Assembly: GCA_015063895.1 (NCBI GenBank)
Contig: SVTG01000001.1
Location: 77,260 to 141,259 of the forward strand
Direction: 5' to 3'
Source of the DNA: Oscillospiraceae bacterium
GTDB taxonomy: Bacteria; Bacillota; Clostridia; Oscillospirales; CAG-272
DNA: 64,000 nt
Both the position numbers and the translations under genes were made by a program. Under the pieces are notes generated by a model, which saw only the letters and a list, made by a program, of their open reading frames with translations, was not told the origin of the DNA and made no database searches. Below are positions 41,338 to 49,839 of this stretch, one piece after another (the stretch's first letter is position 1; the number at the start of each line of letters is the position of its first letter).

Positions 41338-43019
41338 CGAAACGCCCTCCCCTCGTCGATCATTTCAGCCGCGGCACGACGTGTGGTTTCCGTCACGTCA
41401 ATGCCACCAAGGATCCGCGCGACCTCACCCTCGCGCCCTGCCGCGTCCAGCGGCAAGACCGTGGCCACGGTGCGCCCCTCCTGCTCGTGCTTGCTGATCT
41501 TGTAGTGTGTAGTGGCAAGCGAGGCGATCTGTGCGGAGTGCGTCACGCACAAAACCTGCATCTTTTTGCCCATTTCGGCAAGCTTGATGCCGATCTTGCG
41601 CGAGGTCTTTCCCGAAATACCCGTATCCACCTCGTCAAACACCGCCATACCGACGCCGTCACGGTCGTTTAACACGCCGCGCATCGCCAGCGTCACACGT
41701 GCGAGCTCGCCGCCCGAGGCAACGCGATCAAGGGGCATCAGCGCCTCACCCTTATTGGTAGAGATCATAAATCTGACCTCGTCGGTGCCGTCGGGTGTTA
41801 ACACACCCGTATCACGCACGGCGATCTCAAAGCGCACGGCAGGCATATCAAGGAAGGCCAGCTCCTCGGCTATTTGCCCATCAAGCTGCTTGGCTGCTGC
41901 CACGCGTGCCGCGTGTGCATCGGCGGCAAGGCGGTAAAGCTCCTTTTCGGTCGCTTTGATCTCACGCTCCAGGGCCGCCAGCACCTCGTCTGCATTGTCC
42001 ATTTGCTGCAGCTTCCCTGCCGCCTCGGCGCGGAAAGCGAGAATATCGGCGATCTCGGCACCGTATTTGCGCTGAAGCTTGCTGATGGTATCAAGGCGCG
42101 CCTCGGTTTGGTTCAGGGCCTCGGTGGGATCACCGTCCACCTCCTCGCCGAAATCGCGGGCGGTATTGGCAATATCCTCTACCTCATAGCCGATGCTCTT
42201 CAGACGCGCTGCCAGCTCCTCGGCCTCGGGCACGGCCCCCGAAATAGAGGAAAGTGCGGCGGCTGCACGCTCTAAAATAAGCGCAGCGGAGGCCTTTTCA
42301 CTACCCAGCAGCACATGATAGGCAAAGCTTGTGCCCTTGGCGATCTTTTCGGCATATTGGAGCTTGGTGCGACGGGCAAGCAGCGCCTCCTCCTCGCCCA
42401 CCTTTAATTTTACCGCGTCAATTTCGGCAATCTGAAAGCGCAGAATATCACAAAGGCGCATTTTTTCGGCGCTATCCCTTGTGAGCTCACTCTTTTGACG
42501 CAGCAAGGCGCTTCGCTTCTGATAAAGTGCGCGATATGCGTCAAGCACGCCCCCTAGCGCCGCGACACCGTCAAGCATCGAAAGCTGAGTCGCCGGGTGC
42601 ATAAAAAGCTGATTGTCGTTTTGCCCGTGTATGCTGACAAGATATTTTGACAGCTCGCGCAGCAGCGTCTGCGAGAGCACACGGCCGTTCAGGCGTGCCG
42701 CCGTCTTGCCGTTCCCGTCAAGCGTGCGCTGCAAAAGCAGCTCCTCGGGCGCCTCGCCCTCGTCAAGCAGTCCTACCTCACGCAAATAAGCGGTGGCAGC
42801 CTCCCCCACGTCACAAAAAACGGCGCTGACAAGACCGCGCTCGGTGCCGTGGCGTAAAAGATCGCGCCTTGGCTTACCGCCGAGCAAAAACAAAAGCGAA
42901 TCGATCATCACCGATTTGCCCGCACCCGTTTCACCCGTCACGGCCAGAAGCCCGTCGGTAAAATCAACGTCAAGCGCGGCGATGATCGCCATATTTTCAA
43001 TATGGAGAGATTGCAGCAT
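41334..43019 (-). CDS. recN: DNA repair protein RecN
   Basis: A 561-residue SMC-like ATPase acting early at DNA double-strand breaks. The N-terminal LHIENMAIIAALDVDF and Walker A GETGAGKSVMID, a long central coiled coil (about residues 150-360), and the C-terminal signature SGGELARVTLAM with Walker B AVFDEVDTGISG are present. argR precedes it by three bases and ybaK follows by a GTGA overlap. spoIVB and spo0A, which usually follow recN in spore formers, are not here. Confidence 0.95.
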   Translation of the reverse strand: MLQSLHIENMAIIAALDVDFTDGLLAVTGETGAGKSVMIDSLLFLLGGKPRRDLLRHGTERGLVSAVFCDVGEAATAYLREVGLLDEGEAPEELLLQRTLDGNGKTAARLNGRVLSQTLLRELSKYLVSIHGQNDNQLFMHPATQLSMLDGVAALGGVLDAYRALYQKRSALLRQKSELTRDSAEKMRLCDILRFQIAEIDAVKLKVGEEEALLARRTKLQYAEKIAKGTSFAYHVLLGSEKASAALILERAAAALSSISGAVPEAEELAARLKSIGYEVEDIANTARDFGEEVDGDPTEALNQTEARLDTISKLQRKYGAEIADILAFRAEAAGKLQQMDNADEVLAALEREIKATEKELYRLAADAHAARVAAAKQLDGQIAEELAFLDMPAVRFEIAVRDTGVLTPDGTDEVRFMISTNKGEALMPLDRVASGGELARVTLAMRGVLNDRDGVGMAVFDEVDTGISGKTSRKIGIKLAEMGKKMQVLCVTHSAQIASLATTHYKISKHEQEGRTVATVLPLDAAGREGEVARILGGIDVTETTRRAAAEMIDEGRAFR

Positions 43020-43022
43020 AGC

Positions 43023-43478
43023 TTAACCGGCCTTCATCATAATGTGAATACGCTCGCTGATGCTCTTTGCGGCGTCCTCACTCTTGGTCACTACCATAAT
43101 GGTATCGTCACCTGCAACGCAGCCAAGCACCTCAGCAATGGCAAGATTATCCACACCGGCAGCTACTGCCTGTGCAAGACCCGGGTAGGTCTTAATGACG
43201 ATCATATTCATGGCGTATTCTACGCTGATGATCGAATCTACCAAGGCGGCATTGAACTTCAGCCCCGATACCATATCCTCACGCTTGGGAGCAACATAGC
43301 GGTATGTGCCACGGTTGGTGAGCACCTTGGTCAGCTGGAGCTCGCGAATATCGCGCGATACGGTGGCCTGCGTCACGGTATAGCCCTCGGCCATCAGACG
43401 GTCGATCAGGTCGTCCTGCGTTTCCACGTGAAAGCGATTTACGATCTCAAGAATTTTCTTTTGTCTGTTGCTTTTCAT
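43023..43478 (-). CDS. argR: Arginine repressor ArgR/AhrC
   Basis: A 151-residue hexameric regulator. The N-terminal winged helix (RQKKILEIVNRF, TQATVSRDIRELQLTK) binds ARG boxes and the C-terminal domain (GCVAGDDTIMVV) binds arginine with the Asp-Asp pair. ATG 43478 has AAAGGAG at ideal spacing; the longer frame to 43499 overlaps nadK without RBS. In clostridia this gene sits in the recN operon and no arginine genes are nearby. Confidence 0.95.
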   Translation of the reverse strand: MKSNRQKKILEIVNRFHVETQDDLIDRLMAEGYTVTQATVSRDIRELQLTKVLTNRGTYRYVAPKREDMVSGLKFNAALVDSIISVEYAMNMIVIKTYPGLAQAVAAGVDNLAIAEVLGCVAGDDTIMVVTKSEDAAKSISERIHIMMKAG

Positions 43479-43489
43479 ATCTGACTCCT

Positions 43490-44365
43490 TTATTCGCAAG
43501 CATTCATTTTGCTTTTCAGTACGTTATAAAAGCCGCTGTCGGTAAAGCGGATCAGGGAGGTTTGCAGGCGTGAGGTCGTCACGGTCACGCTGTCGCCGCG
43601 ATAGATCTCAAAGTTGATCTTACCGTCAACCGTTAAGTACAGCATTTTTTCGCGCTGGCAGGTATTTTTGATGGCCAGCACGGTATCGTCACGGAAGACG
43701 AGCGGTTTTGCCGCGAGCGAATGCGGGCAAATGGGCGTTACGCAAAAGCACCCCAGGTGCGGATCGATAATAGGTCCCCCCGCTGCCATCGAATACGCAG
43801 TAGAGCCCGTGGGCGTCGATAGGATCACGCCGTCGGCGCGGTAGGTCGTCACAGGCTTGCCGTTGGCCGAAAGCTCAAGATCTACGATGCGCGCCACCGA
43901 TCCGTTAGAGATCACCGCATCGTTTAAGGCAAAGGATTCGGCACGCACGCCCCCGCTTTCGGTTTTCACGGTAATATGCAGCATGGCACGCTTATCAAGC
44001 GTATATTCGCCCGTAAACAGCTTTCCGAGCTCGGAGATCTGATTGACCTCCAGCTCCGCCATAAAGCCAAGACGCCCCATATTGACCCCCAGCAGGGGCT
44101 TGTTATAGGGGGCGGCACGGCGTGCCGCATCAAGGATCGTACCGTCACCGCCCAGCACCACGATGGCATCTGCTTGTCTGTAAAGCTCGTCAAGTGACAA
44201 ATAGACAAACTCCTTGCGGTTTTTATGCATACGGAAGATCCTGTCCTTGTTAATTGAGGATAGCAGGACCGTTGCCCCGTGCAAAACAAGCTCCTCCGCC
44301 ACGGCGATGGCGGCGTTGGCCTTGTCGTAAATATTAAAATTGGTAACGATTGCGATTTGTTTCAT
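43490..44365 (-). CDS. nadK: NAD kinase
   Basis: A 291-residue enzyme making NADP from NAD and ATP or polyphosphate. Motifs: VVLGGDGTILDAAR (GGDG), GVNMGRLGFMAEL, ALNDAVISNGS and TPTGSTAYSMAAGGP. Length is that of Gram-positive PpnK. ATG 44365 overlaps the tlyA stop as ATGA; the stop lies 11 bases before argR's start. Confidence 0.96.
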   Translation of the reverse strand: MKQIAIVTNFNIYDKANAAIAVAEELVLHGATVLLSSINKDRIFRMHKNRKEFVYLSLDELYRQADAIVVLGGDGTILDAARRAAPYNKPLLGVNMGRLGFMAELEVNQISELGKLFTGEYTLDKRAMLHITVKTESGGVRAESFALNDAVISNGSVARIVDLELSANGKPVTTYRADGVILSTPTGSTAYSMAAGGPIIDPHLGCFCVTPICPHSLAAKPLVFRDDTVLAIKNTCQREKMLYLTVDGKINFEIYRGDSVTVTTSRLQTSLIRFTDSGFYNVLKSKMNACE

Positions 44366-45144
44366 ATCAGCAAAATCACCGCCTTATCCTTCACAGTTTT
44401 TTCAACGTCAACAATGCCCTTCGGTGTCGCGTTTAATTTAAAATAAGCCAAAAATTCCTCGTTTCCGTCACCCCCGAGAATGGGAGAGGGGGCAAGTCCC
44501 ACGGGCACAAGCCCCACCGCACACGCCGCATCCAGCACACGCGCAACGGCAAAAATGCGATCCTTTTCGTGCCGCACGATGCCCTGCTTATTCAGCGCCC
44601 CGCGCCCCGCCTCAAACTGCGGCTTGATCAGCGACACAAGGGCGCCGCCTTCATTTAGCACCGCGGGGATCTGCGGCAAAATATAGGTCTGCGAAATAAA
44701 GGAAACGTCCATCACGGCAAGATCGACCTTGCCCGTGTCGGTCGCGCTGAGATACCGCGCGTTATATTTTTCAATGTTACGCACGCGCGTGTCCGCTAAC
44801 AGCTTTGGGTGCAGCTGCCCGATGCCTGCATCGACCGTAACGGCACTTTTGGCACCGTTTTGAAGCAAGCAATCGGTAAAGCCGCCCGTAGAAGCACCGA
44901 TATCAAGCACGGCAAAACCGCTGGGGTCAATGCAAAAGCAGGAAAGCGCCGCCTCCATCTTCTCGCCGCCACGCCCGACGTATTTTTTCGGGGTAACGGT
45001 CACCGCGGGATCCCCCGCGATCTCCTTGGCGGGCTTTGTTATCACAGTACCGTTTACAAGGACAAGCCCCTCCTCGATCAGGCGCTTTGCGCCCTCTCGG
45101 CTGTCGGCCAATCCATGGGATACCAAATAAAGATCGAGTCGCAT
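44362..45144 (-). CDS. tlyA: TlyA-family rRNA (cytidine-2'-O)-methyltransferase
   Basis: A 260-residue protein with an N-terminal S4 RNA-binding domain (MRLDLYLVSHGLADSREGAK) and a Rossmann methyltransferase domain: VGRGGEKMEAAL, VLDIGASTGGFTDCLL (SAM site), AVMDVSFIS and LIKPQFEAGR. TlyA methylates 16S and 23S rRNA and influences capreomycin sensitivity in some species. Start ATG 45144 is 3 bases after the YuiD-like gene. The order ispA-(dxs)-tlyA-nadK-argR-recN is the standard one, with dxs missing. Confidence 0.93.
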   Translation of the reverse strand: MRLDLYLVSHGLADSREGAKRLIEEGLVLVNGTVITKPAKEIAGDPAVTVTPKKYVGRGGEKMEAALSCFCIDPSGFAVLDIGASTGGFTDCLLQNGAKSAVTVDAGIGQLHPKLLADTRVRNIEKYNARYLSATDTGKVDLAVMDVSFISQTYILPQIPAVLNEGGALVSLIKPQFEAGRGALNKQGIVRHEKDRIFAVARVLDAACAVGLVPVGLAPSPILGGDGNEEFLAYFKLNATPKGIVDVEKTVKDKAVILLI

Positions 45145-45147
45145 CTC

Positions 45148-45654
45148 TTACGCCGCGGGAAAAATGATGGGAAACAGGAACCCTTGGCAGAAAAACGCCA
45201 TGGCAACGCCAAGCAGCGCGCCAAACAGCACCTGCAAGGGGGTGTGACCCAATAATTCGGAGAGCATATCAAAATCAAAGGTCGTGCGCTTTTTATTCAG
45301 CTCTCTTGTGACCTGATTGATCACCGCCGCCTGCTTACCCGACTCACGGCGCACGCCTGCGGCATCACGCATTACGACCACGGCCAACACGCCCGAGATC
45401 GCAAACAAGGGACTGTTAAAGCCATAAAGGATACCGCACGAAAAGCAGGTGGCGCAAACCGCCGCCGAGTGCGAGCTCGGCATACCGCCGCTGCCTAACA
45501 AAAAGCGCAGTAAGGAAAGCCCGTCGCGATGCTTGGGACTGGTAAAAATTTTCAAGATCTGTGCCATCAGCCACGCAAACACAGCGCAGATGAGCACACG
45601 GTTGGTAAACAGATCTATGATACTGCTCTTTAATTCAAACACATCAAAATTCAT
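45148..45654 (-). CDS. Divergent PAP2-family membrane protein (YuiD-like)
   Basis: A 168-residue membrane protein of the acid-phosphatase/vanadium-haloperoxidase-related DUF212 family. Marks are LKIFTSPKHRDG, GSGGMPSSHSAAV (the phosphatase-like Pro-Ser-Ser-His-Ser) and VVMRDAAGVRRESGKQA, plus LSELLGHTPLQVLFGALLG. About four helices. The activity is not established. It lies between ispA and tlyA where dxs is expected; a role on polyprenyl phosphates would fit the position but is only inference. Confidence 0.88.
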   Translation of the reverse strand: MNFDVFELKSSIIDLFTNRVLICAVFAWLMAQILKIFTSPKHRDGLSLLRFLLGSGGMPSSHSAAVCATCFSCGILYGFNSPLFAISGVLAVVVMRDAAGVRRESGKQAAVINQVTRELNKKRTTFDFDMLSELLGHTPLQVLFGALLGVAMAFFCQGFLFPIIFPAA

Positions 45655-45660
45655 AGCTTA

Positions 45661-46545
45661 TCAACACTTTCTAAGAATCAGATAATCAGCAAGCTCCAGT
45701 AAAACGTCAGTACCCTCAATAGATGCAATAGCCGTCTTTGCCTCCTCGGTCACGCGGCGCGCCAGCGCCAGCGCCTCGGTGGGCGTATAGTAGGTGATAA
45801 AGGTCGTTTTGGCAACGTCAGAGCCCACGCTCTTGCCTGCGGTTTCGGTATCCGCCGTCACGTCAAGCACGTCGTCAACGATCTGAAAGGCAAGCCCAAT
45901 GCCTGCCGCATAGTTCCGAATGGCAGCCACGCGCGCATCGTCGGGCGCAAGACCTGCGGCCACGGCACCGAGCACAGCAGATGCCACGATCAGAGCACCC
46001 GTTTTATTTTCGTGCAGCTTTCGCAAAAGCACAAGCGGCAGCTTTTTCGTCTCTCCCGTAAGATCCATGATCTGACCGCCGATCATGCCGCACGAGCCCG
46101 CGGCGCGCGCGAGCACTGCCACTGCATGACGCACGGCTGTCGCATCCAGCGCCTGTGTGCCCGACAGCACGTCAAAGGCGTCCGTCAGAAGCGCGTCGCC
46201 TGCGAGAAGCGCCGTTGCCTCACCGAAGGCCTTGTGGCAGGTGGGGCGTCCGCGACGCAGATCGTCGTTATCCATACAGGGCAGATCGTCGTGAATAAGG
46301 GAGTAGGTGTGCACCATCTCTACCGCCATCGCACACGGCAACGCCGCCGCATCTGTGCCGCCGAACAAGCGACAGCATTCCAGCACGAGCGTGGGGCGAA
46401 TGCGCTTGGCGCGCGGTGCCAGCAGGCTGTAAGCGGCGGCATTTTGTACAGGGGCAAAATCGGGGTCGGTCTTGGCCGTATACCCCTTGAGCGCCTGCTC
46501 TACCATTGCCGCATTTTCTCCAAGTCGTTTTACAATATCGATCAT
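45661..46545 (-). CDS. ispA: Polyprenyl (geranyl/farnesyl) diphosphate synthase
   Basis: A 294-residue trans-isoprenyl diphosphate synthase that condenses IPP with allylic diphosphates. The first aspartate-rich motif is LIHDDLPCMDNDDLRRG, with the two extra residues typical of bacterial farnesyl synthases, and the second is QIVDDVLDVTAD; KTTFITYY follows. ATG 46545, one base after the xseB stop, has GGTGA at 6 bases; TTG 46557 and GTG 46554 are alternatives. Confidence 0.94.
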   Translation of the reverse strand: MIDIVKRLGENAAMVEQALKGYTAKTDPDFAPVQNAAAYSLLAPRAKRIRPTLVLECCRLFGGTDAAALPCAMAVEMVHTYSLIHDDLPCMDNDDLRRGRPTCHKAFGEATALLAGDALLTDAFDVLSGTQALDATAVRHAVAVLARAAGSCGMIGGQIMDLTGETKKLPLVLLRKLHENKTGALIVASAVLGAVAAGLAPDDARVAAIRNYAAGIGLAFQIVDDVLDVTADTETAGKSVGSDVAKTTFITYYTPTEALALARRVTEEAKTAIASIEGTDVLLELADYLILRKC

Positions 46546-46546
46546 A

Positions 46547-46771
46547 TCATTCACCAAAAGGCTCGGTCACAAAGCCGTTATCGGTCCTGCGTACCGCCTC
46601 AATACGCTGCTCAGCCTCATCAAGACAGGCCGTGCAAAAGCGGATCAGCTTCATACCCTCTTCATAATACCGCAACGCCTCATCAAGCGGCACGTTGCCT
46701 GCCTCCAGCTTCTCAACGACCGCCGTGAGGTTTTTCATAGCCTGTTCAAATTTCAATTCTTCGTTCGCCAT
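46547..46771 (-). CDS. xseB: Exodeoxyribonuclease VII small subunit
   Basis: A 74-residue helical subunit that assembles several copies on XseA. KFEQAMKNLTAVVEKLEAGN and PLDEALRYYEEGMKL are the family signature. ATG 46771 with AAAGGTGAT is preferred to GTG 46780. It overlaps the xseA stop by nothing useful (xseA stop 46773-46775 lies inside its RBS-start gap), so coupling is tight. Confidence 0.93.
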   Translation of the reverse strand: MANEELKFEQAMKNLTAVVEKLEAGNVPLDEALRYYEEGMKLIRFCTACLDEAEQRIEAVRRTDNGFVTEPFGE

Positions 46772-46772
46772 A

Positions 46773-47981
46773 TCAATCACCTTTCGCGAGTTCAGTTACG
46801 GTGGCCATTGCCACACCGTCACGCAGGCGCACGTGCAGTCGGTCGCCAACCGACAGCCCCGACACCGAGCAAACTGCCTTTCCCTGCCCGTCAAACACGG
46901 CAGCATAGCCGCGTGCAAGCACCGAGAGGGGCGATAGCGTCTGCATTTTACCGCACAGGGCGGCAAAGCTGTTTTTCTGCTTCAGAAATAACATATCAAG
47001 CGCTGCTTCCTGCTTTTGGGTAAGGTAGGAAAGCTCCATACGCTTGTCCGCTACGTAATTTTGCGGATTTTGCATCGGGCGCGCGGCGGCCAGGTCCTTC
47101 ACGGCCGTGCGCAGCGCGGCGATCTTTCCCTCTATTGCGCCCTCCAGCGTATGCGCCGCACCAAGCAGCTGCTGACGCAGCTCGGTCTTATCGGGCACCG
47201 CCAGCTCCGCCGCGGCGGAGGGGGTGGGGGCACGCAGATCCGCGACAAGATCGCACAGTGTAAAATCGGTTTCATGACCGACTGCGGAAATCACGGGAAT
47301 ACGTGAGGCTGCCACGGTGCGCGCCAGCGCTTCGTCATTGAATGCCCACAGATCCTCAGCGGATCCGCCACCGCGACCGATGATCATGACGTCAACGGGC
47401 AGCTGATCGTTGAAAAAGCGCACGCCGCCAACCAGGCTTTCGGGTGCTGAGCGCCCTTGCACCAGCGCGGGATACAGCACCACACGCGCCAAGGGAAAGC
47501 GCCGCCCTAAGATATCGATCATATCACGTACGGCAGCGCCTGTGGGTGAGGTGACAAGACCGATCGTCTGCGGTGCCCTCGGCAGGGGCTTTTTACGCGC
47601 CTCATCGAACAGCCCCTCAGCCGCCAGCTGACGCTTCAGCTGCTCAAGGGCAAGATACAGGGCGCCAAGGCCGTCGGGCTGCATCAGATTGACGTAGATC
47701 TGGTATTGCCCGTCGCGCGGAAAAACCGAAACGCGGCCCGTCAGGATCACCTTCATGCCGTTTTCGGGTCTGAAATTCACGTATTGCGCGGCAGAACGGA
47801 ACATAACGGCACGCAAAGTGCCCGTTTCGTCCTTGAGAGAAAAGTAAAAATGCCCTGATTTATGGTGGGTAAAGTTGGCGATCTCCCCTCTGACCGAAAG
47901 GTTGGCCAAAAAGGGATTCGCATCCATCGTCATGCGCAGGTATTCATTCAGTTGTGTGACTGTCAAAAGCTCTGCTGACAT
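46773..47981 (-). CDS. xseA: Exodeoxyribonuclease VII large subunit
   Basis: A 402-residue catalytic subunit that degrades single-stranded DNA from both ends. The N-terminal OB fold (TVTQLNEYLRMTMDANPFL, SGHFYFSLKD) is followed by the nuclease domain (GLVTSPTGAAVRDMI, IIGRGGGSAEDLWAFND, SAVGHETDFTLCDLVADLRAPTPSAAAE) and a coiled-coil C-terminus (LSVLARGYAAVFD). AAAAAGGAGAT precedes ATG 47981. Standard clostridial location downstream of nusB. Confidence 0.96.
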   Translation of the reverse strand: MSAELLTVTQLNEYLRMTMDANPFLANLSVRGEIANFTHHKSGHFYFSLKDETGTLRAVMFRSAAQYVNFRPENGMKVILTGRVSVFPRDGQYQIYVNLMQPDGLGALYLALEQLKRQLAAEGLFDEARKKPLPRAPQTIGLVTSPTGAAVRDMIDILGRRFPLARVVLYPALVQGRSAPESLVGGVRFFNDQLPVDVMIIGRGGGSAEDLWAFNDEALARTVAASRIPVISAVGHETDFTLCDLVADLRAPTPSAAAELAVPDKTELRQQLLGAAHTLEGAIEGKIAALRTAVKDLAAARPMQNPQNYVADKRMELSYLTQKQEAALDMLFLKQKNSFAALCGKMQTLSPLSVLARGYAAVFDGQGKAVCSVSGLSVGDRLHVRLRDGVAMATVTELAKGD

Positions 47982-47996
47982 GACGCGATCTCCTTT

Positions 47997-48962
47997 TTAA
48001 TCGTTTTGTGTTGCGAGCGCACGCGCGCGACAGATCAGCGCAACGCCTGCGGCGTTATCGGCGGAAAACGCAGGCTCGGCAAAATAGATCTCACCGCCGA
48101 GTGCCCTTATCAATTCCCTTGCCATGATGCGGTTGCTCATCACGCCCCCCGAAAACAGGAGCGGCAGGTCTGGCGTGCGTGCGCGCATGTGTGAAGCAAG
48201 CGCCGATAGCGTGCGCGCAATAAAATCAAGCACAAAGGCCGCCACCAGAGGCTTATCTTCGGTTTCGCGGTATAGCCTTAAGGCCATATTTTCAAGCCCC
48301 GACAAATGACACGCGCCACCCTCAACGGCAAGGCGCGGCCTTGGTATTTTCTTAGTATTCTGCCCTGCCAGCACCTCAAGATGCGGTCCGCAGGGAAAAG
48401 GCAGCCCCAGCGCGACACCCACGCGGTCGACCGCTTGCCCCGCATGCAGATCAACGCTGCCGCCAACGGGTGTAATGGCAAGCTCGGCGCCGTTTAGCGT
48501 CACCTCAAGCATATCCGTGGTACCGCCCGATACGTGAAAGGCGCCGAAGCAGCGCCCCTGCAAGGGAGAAAGTGCCCCTGAGGAATACAGCGCCGCCATC
48601 AGGTGCCCCGCCTGGTGTGAGCAGGTAAAGATCGGCAGGGCCCCGGAAGCCGCCAGCGCATGCGCCGCCACGCCCCCCGATAAAAAGCAAGGCATATAGG
48701 AATCCGCCTCGTCGCGCGGTGCGCGGGAATAGCAGACGGCCACGGGAGTCAGTCCTTTGATCGCTGTGCCGAGCCTGTCCATGAGCTGCGGCAGATTTTT
48801 CACGTGTGCAAACACTGCCTCACTTTGCCGAAGCCCACGCTCCCCCGCCTTGACGGGTAAGGGTGCCTTAAGGTTTGCCAGCACCTCTCCCCCGTCGCTG
48901 ACCGCAGCCACCGAGGTCGTGTAATTGCTGGTATCAATGCCAATATAGCAGGCGTTATGCAT
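47997..48962 (-). CDS. TsaD/Kae1-like paralogue (peptidase M22 fold)
   Basis: A 321-residue ASKHA-fold protein similar to TsaD but divergent. It keeps the metal site: His116 and His120 in CSHQAGHLMA and Asp302 in FSADNAAGV, and the nucleotide region FSGGVMSNRI. TsaD proper makes t6A37 in tRNA with TsaB and TsaE; the differences in the N-terminal half, such as GIDTSNYTTSVA and GGVAAHALAA, suggest a paralogue and not the housekeeping TsaD. It is fixed between nusB and xseA. ATG 48962 is chosen; GTG 48974 is possible, and both overlap nusB. Confidence 0.82.
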   Translation of the reverse strand: MHNACYIGIDTSNYTTSVAAVSDGGEVLANLKAPLPVKAGERGLRQSEAVFAHVKNLPQLMDRLGTAIKGLTPVAVCYSRAPRDEADSYMPCFLSGGVAAHALAASGALPIFTCSHQAGHLMAALYSSGALSPLQGRCFGAFHVSGGTTDMLEVTLNGAELAITPVGGSVDLHAGQAVDRVGVALGLPFPCGPHLEVLAGQNTKKIPRPRLAVEGGACHLSGLENMALRLYRETEDKPLVAAFVLDFIARTLSALASHMRARTPDLPLLFSGGVMSNRIMARELIRALGGEIYFAEPAFSADNAAGVALICRARALATQND

Positions 48963-49374
48963 TTGCGGCACCAAGCAGCTCGTCCTTAATGCTGTTTAAT
49001 ACGCCGTTGACAAAGGCGCGTGCGCTTTCCTCGTCAAACTTCTTGCAAAGCTCTACTGCCTCGTTGATCGCCACGTGATGCGGCACGTCGTCAACGTAGC
49101 GCATTTCATAAATAGCCAAACGCAGAATGGAGCGTGATACACGCGAGATGCGCGTGACCTTCCAGCCCTTCGCGTGCTTGTTGATCAGCTCATCAAGCTC
49201 GCCTTGGTGCTCACAGACACCAAAATAGACGGTCTTGATATAAGCATCTTCCTCAATTTCACGGTTTTCGGTCGAAAGCGCGAAAATATCGGCTCTTTCT
49301 TCATTTTTCTTAAATTCGGTTTCAAAAAGCAATTCAAATGCAGCCTCACGGGCCATACGTCTGTTCATAGCCAT
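48955..49374 (-). CDS. nusB: Transcription antitermination factor NusB
   Basis: A 139-residue all-helical protein that binds boxA with NusE/S10 and prevents early termination of rRNA transcription. Signature parts: RRMAREAAFELLFETEF, ISRVSRSILRLAIYEM, VAINEAVELCKKFDEESARAFVNGVL. AAGGAAC precedes ATG 49374. It is the first gene of an eleven-gene operon driven by the promoter at 49428-49456. Confidence 0.95.
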   Translation of the reverse strand: MAMNRRMAREAAFELLFETEFKKNEERADIFALSTENREIEEDAYIKTVYFGVCEHQGELDELINKHAKGWKVTRISRVSRSILRLAIYEMRYVDDVPHHVAINEAVELCKKFDEESARAFVNGVLNSIKDELLGAANA

Positions 49375-49427
49375 ATCAGAGTTCCTTTTCTTGATTACAA
49401 ATGCAAATAATAATATAGTTCTTTAAT

Positions 49428-49456
49428 ATTATATATCTCTCATCGGTCAAAGTCAA
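49428..49456 (-). promoter_or_regulatory. Sigma-A promoter for the nusB operon
   Basis: On the minus strand TTGACT (49456-49451), 17-base spacer, TATAAT (49433-49428). Confidence 0.85.
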
Positions 49457-49490
49457 GAGAAATTGATGAATATTTGTATAAAAATGCACA

Positions 49491-49523
49491 AAAAGCGGAG
49501 AACGCGTGGCGTTCTCCGCTTTT
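49491..49523 (-). terminator. Intrinsic terminator after rubredoxin
   Basis: A 15-bp perfect stem AAAAGCGGAGAACGC / GCGTTCTCCGCTTTT with a 3-base loop, 18 bases after the rubredoxin stop; the arm ends in TTTT on the minus strand. Confidence 0.9.
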
Positions 49524-49541
49524 GAAATCTAACAAATGGCG

Positions 49542-49718
49542 TTATTCGTCGCTATCGGCACCGATTTTTTCAAAATCCTCCTTGGACGCGCCGCAAAGCG
49601 GGCAAACGTAATCCTCGGGCAGATCCTCGAAATCAGTTCCCTCGGCGATGCCGTTTTCGGGCTCGCCGGCACGGGGGTCATACTCATAACCGCACAGTGC
49701 ACATACGTAGGTTGCCAT
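49542..49718 (-). CDS. Rubredoxin
   Basis: A 58-residue iron-sulfur protein carrying single electrons in the cytoplasm. Two CxxC pairs bind the iron: [12 protein letters not shown] near the N-terminus and [13 protein letters not shown] near the C-terminus, with the usual acidic middle and [20 protein letters not shown] precedes ATG 49718; a promoter and a terminator make it a monocistronic gene. Rubredoxins pass electrons to oxygen- and peroxide-detoxifying enzymes (rubrerythrin, flavodiiron proteins) in anaerobes; no partner is adjacent. A frame of similar length in another phase across this locus is spurious. Confidence 0.96.
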   Translation of the reverse strand: MATYVCALCGYEYDPRAGEPENGIAEGTDFEDLPEDYVCPLCGASKEDFEKIGADSDE

Positions 49719-49756
49719 AAAAAATCCTCCTCCATTTTCAAAGGTTGGTACTATAT

Positions 49757-49785
49757 ATGATAATCACACACTAAGCCCTTGTCAA
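49757..49785 (-). promoter_or_regulatory. Sigma-A promoter for rubredoxin
   Basis: On the minus strand TTGACA (49785-49780), 17-base spacer, TATCAT (49762-49757). Confidence 0.82.
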
Positions 49786-49839
49786 TACCATTTTTGAGCA
49801 TTTTTTTATTTTTGGCAATATATACAAAAAATCAACGGA

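Noticed and set aside
49529..49741. A 70-codon minus-strand frame across the rubredoxin locus
   Set aside because: It is in a different phase; the 58-codon rubredoxin frame has both CxxC pairs, an RBS, a promoter and a terminator.
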